Assembly: GCA_902539145.1 (NCBI GenBank)
Contig: CACBHX010000003.1
Location: forward strand, 1-54,659
Direction: 5' to 3'
Length of the DNA: 54,659 nt
Source of the DNA: an uncultured Pelagibacteraceae bacterium
Lineage (GTDB): Bacteria; Pseudomonadota; Alphaproteobacteria; Pelagibacterales; Pelagibacteraceae
Below, piece after piece: positions 49,638 through 54,659 of the stretch. The position numbers were made by a program, and so were the translations under genes. How positions within the stretch are numbered: position 1 is the first letter of the stretch; each line of letters begins with the position of its first letter. Below the pieces are notes generated by a model. It was not told where the DNA came from and did no database searches. It saw nothing but the letters and a program-made list of their open reading frames with translations.

Positions 49638-50879
49638 ATGAATAAAAATTTAAATATAGGTGTTGTTGGTGCTGGTATTCAAGGTATTTCCAATGCTCTA
49701 TTTTTACAAAAAAAAGGTTTCAAAGTAACAATATTTGATCGAGAAAAACCTGGTAGTCCTGTCGCCTCATATGGCAATGCTGGTCACTTTTCACCATACG
49801 CATCCTTATCGTTGAATAGAACAGATATTTTAATGGATGTTCCCGCTATGTTATTAAGTTCAACAGGTCCTTTAGCTTTAAAATGGAATTATGTACCAAA
49901 AATGATTCCTTGGTTTTTAAAATTTATTTTTAATACGACTGAAAGTAAAATGATGCATACTGCAAAAAATATGCACCAAATTTTAGACTTAGCTCTTCCC
50001 GCTTATGATGAATTATTTGAAGAAATTAATCTAGAAAACTTAGTTGAAAATAAAGGAATTCTTTACGTTTGGAATGATAAAAATCTAAAAAGTAGAGAAC
50101 TAGAAATCAGAGTAAGAGAAGAGTTAGGTGTTAAACAACAACTGGTAGATAAAAAAGATATACATGATTTAGAACCGAATCTTAAAAAATTTTATCATGC
50201 GGGAGTTTATTATCCATACGCAAGACATGCCAGAAACCCAAAAAAGATTTTATTAAAACTTTTTGAACTTTTTTTAAAAAAAGGTGGGAAATTTGAAAAT
50301 AAGAATATTTTAAACATTAATTTTGAGGGAGAGAGCCCTGTTTTGCTGAGTGAAAATGAAAGTTTTGGCTGTGATAAGATTGTAATAACTTGTGGCGCTT
50401 TTTCTAAGAAACTAACTGATAAATTGGATGAAAAAATTCCATTAGATACAGAGAGAGGTTACCACGTTCATTTTAAAGATTGTGATCATCTTTTAAGTAG
50501 ACCAGTCATATTTCATAATAGAGGTTTCGGTATAACGCCAATGGAACAAGGCCTAAGAGTAGTTGGAACTGTAGAATTTGGTGGTTTAGATAATCCCGCC
50601 TCAAAATCAAGAATAAATAATTTAATTAATAATGCAAAATATATGTTGGGGGACCTTCCTGAGCATGAGGATGAGTGGTTAGGCTTCAGGCCAACATTGC
50701 CAGATTTTTTGCCAGTAATGGGTCCATCTAAAAATTATAAAAACGTGTTTTATTGTTTTGGACATCATCATTTGGGATGGACATTAGGTCCAATATCTGG
50801 AAAGATAGTCTCTGGAATGATAGCAAAAGAAAATACAAATTTAAACTTAGATCCTTATAGTTCGAGAAGATTTTCTTGA
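49638..50879 (+). CDS. FAD-dependent oxidoreductase, D-amino-acid dehydrogenase (DadA)-like
   Basis: IGVVGAGIQGISNALFLQKKGFKVTIFDRE, GFRPTLPDFLPVMGPS; start moved to ATG 49638. Confidence 0.85.
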   Translation: MNKNLNIGVVGAGIQGISNALFLQKKGFKVTIFDREKPGSPVASYGNAGHFSPYASLSLNRTDILMDVPAMLLSSTGPLALKWNYVPKMIPWFLKFIFNTTESKMMHTAKNMHQILDLALPAYDELFEEINLENLVENKGILYVWNDKNLKSRELEIRVREELGVKQQLVDKKDIHDLEPNLKKFYHAGVYYPYARHARNPKKILLKLFELFLKKGGKFENKNILNINFEGESPVLLSENESFGCDKIVITCGAFSKKLTDKLDEKIPLDTERGYHVHFKDCDHLLSRPVIFHNRGFGITPMEQGLRVVGTVEFGGLDNPASKSRINNLINNAKYMLGDLPEHEDEWLGFRPTLPDFLPVMGPSKNYKNVFYCFGHHHLGWTLGPISGKIVSGMIAKENTNLNLDPYSSRRFS

Positions 50880-50883
50880 TTTC

Positions 50884-51780
50884 GTGTCTAATAAAAACTA
50901 TTTAGCATATCTATTTTTAGTGCTTGCAACATTTTGTTGGTCAGGCAATTTTATAGTTGGAAAATTTGCAACATTATTTGAAATCCCTCCTTTAACTTTA
51001 AATGTTTTTAGGTGGATTTCTGTTTGGTTTATTCTAATACCTTTTACCTACAAAGAAATTTTCAAAAATCTATCCTATATAAAAAAAAATTGGCTTGTAA
51101 TTAGTTTTATGGGAGTAATTACAATAAGCACATTTAATTCTGTAGTTTATCTTGCTCTTAATTATACACAAGTAATTAATGCTGTGCTTATGCTTTCGGC
51201 TATTCCTGCAGCGACGATTGTTCTTTCATCACTAATGAAAATAGAAAAAACAAATATTTTCCAATTAATTGGATTATTAATTTCTATAGCTGGAATTGGC
51301 TCAATAATTTCTAACGGAGATTTTCAAAAGATAATTTCTCTAGATTTTAATAAAGGTGATATATTGATGTTGGTTTGTGTAATTACCTGGTCTCTTTATT
51401 CAACTTTACTAAAAAAAAATAAATTTAAATTTTCACAATTTACATTGATACAATTAATGGTTTCTGTAGGGATACTGTTTTTAATTCCGCAATTTTTTTA
51501 TGAAAAATCTATCGGTCTTGAATTAAATTTAGATAAAAATTTTTTTTTAATATTAACTTATGTAGCAATTTTTCCAGCTATAGCTGCTTATTATTTTTGG
51601 CAAAAAGGTATTGAGTTAATTGGTCCAAATCGAGCCTCTATGTTTATTCAATTAATGCCGTTATTTAGTGCCATTATGGCAATTATTATTTTCAAAGAAA
51701 AATTTGAAATGTATCATTTTGTAGGAGCATTTTTCATATTGTCTGGCATTTATTTATCTAATAAAAAAGTTCATGCTTAA
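50884..51780 (+). CDS. EamA/DMT family transporter
   Basis: About ten TM helices, two EamA repeats; GTG start. Confidence 0.9.
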   Translation: MSNKNYLAYLFLVLATFCWSGNFIVGKFATLFEIPPLTLNVFRWISVWFILIPFTYKEIFKNLSYIKKNWLVISFMGVITISTFNSVVYLALNYTQVINAVLMLSAIPAATIVLSSLMKIEKTNIFQLIGLLISIAGIGSIISNGDFQKIISLDFNKGDILMLVCVITWSLYSTLLKKNKFKFSQFTLIQLMVSVGILFLIPQFFYEKSIGLELNLDKNFFLILTYVAIFPAIAAYYFWQKGIELIGPNRASMFIQLMPLFSAIMAIIIFKEKFEMYHFVGAFFILSGIYLSNKKVHA

Positions 51781-52723
51781 AGTTGCAATTTTAGATGATT
51801 ATCAAAATGTTTCACAACAATTTGTGGATCTAAAAAAATTATCAGGAAAATATGAAATAAAAATTTTTAGTGAGCCCTTTGTAGATGAAGCTGATGCTAT
51901 AGAGAAATTAGCAGAATTTGAGGCTCTCCTTATAATGAGAGAAAGAACTCCTATAACAAAAAATTTGATAGAAAATTTAACTAAATTAAAATTTATAATT
52001 ACTAGCGGGTTAAGAAATAAATCAATTGATCTAGATACTGCGAAAAAAAGAAAAATTGTTGTCAGTGGCACTGAGAGTAATACTAATCCAACACCTGAAT
52101 TAACTTGGGCATTAATACTTGGATTAGCAAGAAACTTAAAAGAGGAAATTGATAATATGTACCAAGGTTATTGGCAAACTTCAGTTGGTGTAGAATTAAA
52201 AGGTAAAATTCTTGGTTTGATTGGCCTTGGAAAAGTAGGAACGCAGGTTGCTAAAGTTGGTAAGGCATTTGGTATGCAAGTGATGGCTTGGAGTGAAAAT
52301 TTAAATTTAAACACCTGCAAAGAGTTAGACGTTCTGCCTTGTAGCAAAGAAGATCTAATAAAAAACTCTGACTTTTTATCTATCCATGTACAAGGTGGAG
52401 AAAGATATAAAAATTGTATTACTCTTAAAGAAATGGATAAGATGAAAAAGACTTCATTTTTAATTAATACCTCTCGGGGTCCTATAATAAACGAAGACGA
52501 TTTGATAATTGCATTATCAACAAATGTAATTGCAGGTGCTGGATTAGATGTTTATGAAAAAGAGCCTTTATCAGAAAATAATAAATTAAGATTTTTGCCC
52601 AATGCCTTACTCACACCTCACATCGGATATGTGACAGCTGAAAATTATCATATTTATTTTACTCAAATGATCGAGTCACTAGAGGCTTGTGTTAATGGGG
52701 AACCAATTCGGGTGATTGAGTAA
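51773..52723 (+). CDS. D-2-hydroxyacid dehydrogenase family protein
   Basis: GKILGLIGLGKVGTQVAKVGKAFGM, INTSRGPIINEDDLI, LLTPHIGYVT. Confidence 0.93.
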   Translation: MLKVAILDDYQNVSQQFVDLKKLSGKYEIKIFSEPFVDEADAIEKLAEFEALLIMRERTPITKNLIENLTKLKFIITSGLRNKSIDLDTAKKRKIVVSGTESNTNPTPELTWALILGLARNLKEEIDNMYQGYWQTSVGVELKGKILGLIGLGKVGTQVAKVGKAFGMQVMAWSENLNLNTCKELDVLPCSKEDLIKNSDFLSIHVQGGERYKNCITLKEMDKMKKTSFLINTSRGPIINEDDLIIALSTNVIAGAGLDVYEKEPLSENNKLRFLPNALLTPHIGYVTAENYHIYFTQMIESLEACVNGEPIRVIE

Positions 52724-52724
52724 A

Positions 52725-53618
52725 ATGGATTTACCTGTAGTTAATCATGAAGATTATTTTGCTAAAATTGGCGATGATCATAAATTTCCTATTAATAAAT
52801 TTGGTGATCTTGCAGATTTTTTATTAAAGAATAAGATAGTAAAAAAGTTTCATAAACCATATCCATGTTCAGATGAAACTTTAAAGGGTGCCCATTGTGA
52901 AAAATATATAAAAGAAATCAAAAACAAAACATTAGATGAAATTGGAGTTAAAAAAATTGGTTTTCCATTAGTTGATAGTGTAGTTCAAAGGTCGTTAGTT
53001 GCCACAGGAGGAACAGTACTTGCGTCTAAACTTGCAATAAATCATGGCATTGCTTGCAACACAGCAGGAGGAAGTCATCATGCAAATTATAACAGCGGTG
53101 CAGGGTATTGCGTTTTTAACGATGTAGCAGTTGCTTCCCAATTTTTATTAGATAGAGAATTGGTAAAAAAAATACTAATTGTCGATTTGGATGTTCATCA
53201 AGGAAACGGTAACTCAGATATATTCAAGGACAATAAAAATGTTTTTACTTTTAGTATGCATTCAAAATCAAATTATCCTGCCAAAAAATCGATTAGTGAT
53301 TGTGATGTAGAGCTTGAAGACGACACTGAGGACAAGGAATATTTAAATTTACTTAAATTTCATTTAAATGAATTAAATAAAGAAAATTTTGATTTTGTTT
53401 TCTATATTGCAGGAGTTGACATCCATTTTAATGATCGCTTGGGTAAATTAAAGATTTCAGATGATGGGATAAAAAAAAGAGATGAAATTGTTACAGAGAA
53501 TTTTTTTTCTAAAAGAATTCCTCTTTGTGGAGTTTTAGGAGGTGGTTACAATAAAAATATTAATAAACTTGTTGAATTACACTCTTTTTTGCACCAGTCA
53601 TGTGCTAAATTAATATAG
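52725..53618 (+). CDS. Histone deacetylase-family (zinc amidohydrolase) protein
   Basis: AGGSHHANYNSGAGYCVFND, LIVDLDVHQGNGN, AGVDIHFNDRLGKL, GVLGGGYNKN. Confidence 0.9.
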   Translation: MDLPVVNHEDYFAKIGDDHKFPINKFGDLADFLLKNKIVKKFHKPYPCSDETLKGAHCEKYIKEIKNKTLDEIGVKKIGFPLVDSVVQRSLVATGGTVLASKLAINHGIACNTAGGSHHANYNSGAGYCVFNDVAVASQFLLDRELVKKILIVDLDVHQGNGNSDIFKDNKNVFTFSMHSKSNYPAKKSISDCDVELEDDTEDKEYLNLLKFHLNELNKENFDFVFYIAGVDIHFNDRLGKLKISDDGIKKRDEIVTENFFSKRIPLCGVLGGGYNKNINKLVELHSFLHQSCAKLI

Positions 53619-53623
53619 TAATT

Positions 53624-54001
53624 ATGAATAAGAAAAATCCAGATCTTACAACAGAACAAAAATTAGTTATGTTTGAGGATGGTACTGAACCACCAGGTAC
53701 AAGTGAATTAAATAATGAAAAGCGAGAAGGCAGTTACCATTGTGCTAATTGTGGAGAAAAATTATTTGATTCCAAAACAAAATATGAAAGTGGTTCAGGT
53801 TGGCCATCTTTTTATGAATCACTACCTGATGTTTTTGAAACAAAAACGGATCACTTATTAGGTTATGCTAGGACTGAATATCATTGTAAAAACTGTAATG
53901 CTCATCATGGACATGTCTTTAATGATGGTCCACAACCGACTGGAAAAAGATATTGTAATAACGGTATTTGCCTAGTTTTTGAACCAAAGAGTAAACAATG
54001 A
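53624..54001 (+). CDS. msrB: Peptide-methionine (R)-S-oxide reductase MsrB
   Basis: YHCANCGEKLF, SGSGWPSFYE, EYHCKNCNAHHGHVF, GKRYCNNGICL. Confidence 0.95.
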   Translation: MNKKNPDLTTEQKLVMFEDGTEPPGTSELNNEKREGSYHCANCGEKLFDSKTKYESGSGWPSFYESLPDVFETKTDHLLGYARTEYHCKNCNAHHGHVFNDGPQPTGKRYCNNGICLVFEPKSKQ

Positions 54002-54339
54002 TAATTAAATATATTAGTTTTTTAATGGGTATTATTTGGTCATATTCAATTATAAAAACACAATCTGTTTTTAGTAAAAAAGCTGGGTTAATTTTTAAAA
54101 TTCTTATTACAAAAGTTTCTTGGTTTACCTTAATTGCAGCTTGTTACTTTGGTTATAAAAATTTTTCAATTAAATTTACTATAATTGGTATTATTATCGC
54201 TATCTTATTAGTTAATATTGGATTTTATTTTTCAAAAAAGTTTATCAATGAAAGGTTTAGTGAAAAACAAATCACAATATTTAAAAGTTTTTTTGAATAT
54301 ACTTTAATTTTTTGGGTTCTTTATTATGTTTTATTTTAA
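53998..54339 (+). CDS. Hypothetical membrane protein
   Basis: 113 aa with about four hydrophobic segments; ATGA overlap with msrB. Confidence 0.6.
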   Translation: MIIKYISFLMGIIWSYSIIKTQSVFSKKAGLIFKILITKVSWFTLIAACYFGYKNFSIKFTIIGIIIAILLVNIGFYFSKKFINERFSEKQITIFKSFFEYTLIFWVLYYVLF

Positions 54340-54586
54340 AAGATCTTGTAGTTTATTTTCTTTCTCTAAAGCTCTAACTTCATCATAACCACCAATATGC
54401 CGATCATCAAAAAATATTTGTGGTATTGTTTTTTTTTCCATTAGCTTTCTTTATCATCTCGTCTTTTGCACCTTCGACTTCAGCTACATTAATTTCTTTA
54501 TAAGGCGCATTATTTCTTGTTAATAATCGTTTTGCTGCATCGCAATAATTACAGTATGGTCCAGTATATATCGTAACATTTTTCAT
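54331..54586 (-). pseudogene. Glutaredoxin 3-like gene interrupted by a +1 frameshift at a 9-nt homopolymer
   Basis: Minus strand frame 1: MKNVTIYTGPYCNYCDAAKRLLTRNNAPYKEINVAEVEGAKDEMIKKANGKK; continues in another frame as TIPQIFFDDRHIGGYDEVRALEKENKLQDLLK*; span 256 nt (3n+1); T9 at 54429-54437 on plus strand. Confidence 0.85.
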
Positions 54587-54589
54587 AGA

Positions 54590-54659
54590 CTATAGATAAT
54601 CACCTTTTTTAATTTTACTAGATATTTGTTTTCGAGAGTATTCAAATTTTTTTCTATGT
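54590..54659 (-). CDS. C-terminal fragment of an unidentified CDS (5' end beyond window)
   Basis: Open minus frame HRKKFEYSRKQISSKIKKGDYL* ending 3 nt upstream of the glutaredoxin ATG. Confidence 0.45.
   Translation of the reverse strand, partial: HRKKFEYSRKQISSKIKKGDYL

Overview
The window is a compact, AT-rich chromosomal segment that looks like SAR11/Pelagibacterales (alphaproteobacterial). This is inferred from base composition, tiny intergenic gaps and gene order, not from a database search. Main blocks, in order: 5-FCL fragment/ymdB/yebC/RuvC-like; tolQRAB-pal-cpoB-tilS-ftsH-folP-glmM-thiD-purA; rpoH, rluD, tRNA-Arg, ABC-2 exporter, Sua5; xseB-ispA-dxs; aroC; pdxH; a second polyprenyl synthase; S49 peptidase; glyQS; ppdK; an isolated GNAT acetyltransferase; thyX; mrp; hflKC-DUF2065-Do protease-miaA; ilvBNC-leuA; mreBCD-mrdA-rodA; and a FAD oxidoreductase/EamA/2-hydroxyacid dehydrogenase/HDAC-like module, followed by msrB and glutaredoxin. 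The most informative non-ORF signal is at about 32156-32415 on the minus strand: a circularly permuted (two-piece) tmRNA gene with a short tag, ANESYALAA. Other points to check: a glutaredoxin gene split by a 9-nt homopolymer frameshift; a phage-type RuvC between yebC and tolQ with no ruvAB; an Mrp homologue without the usual CxxC; convergent genes that share stop-codon bases; and possible leaderless promoters. I did not find convincing evidence of a CRISPR array, prophage, transposon or defence island.
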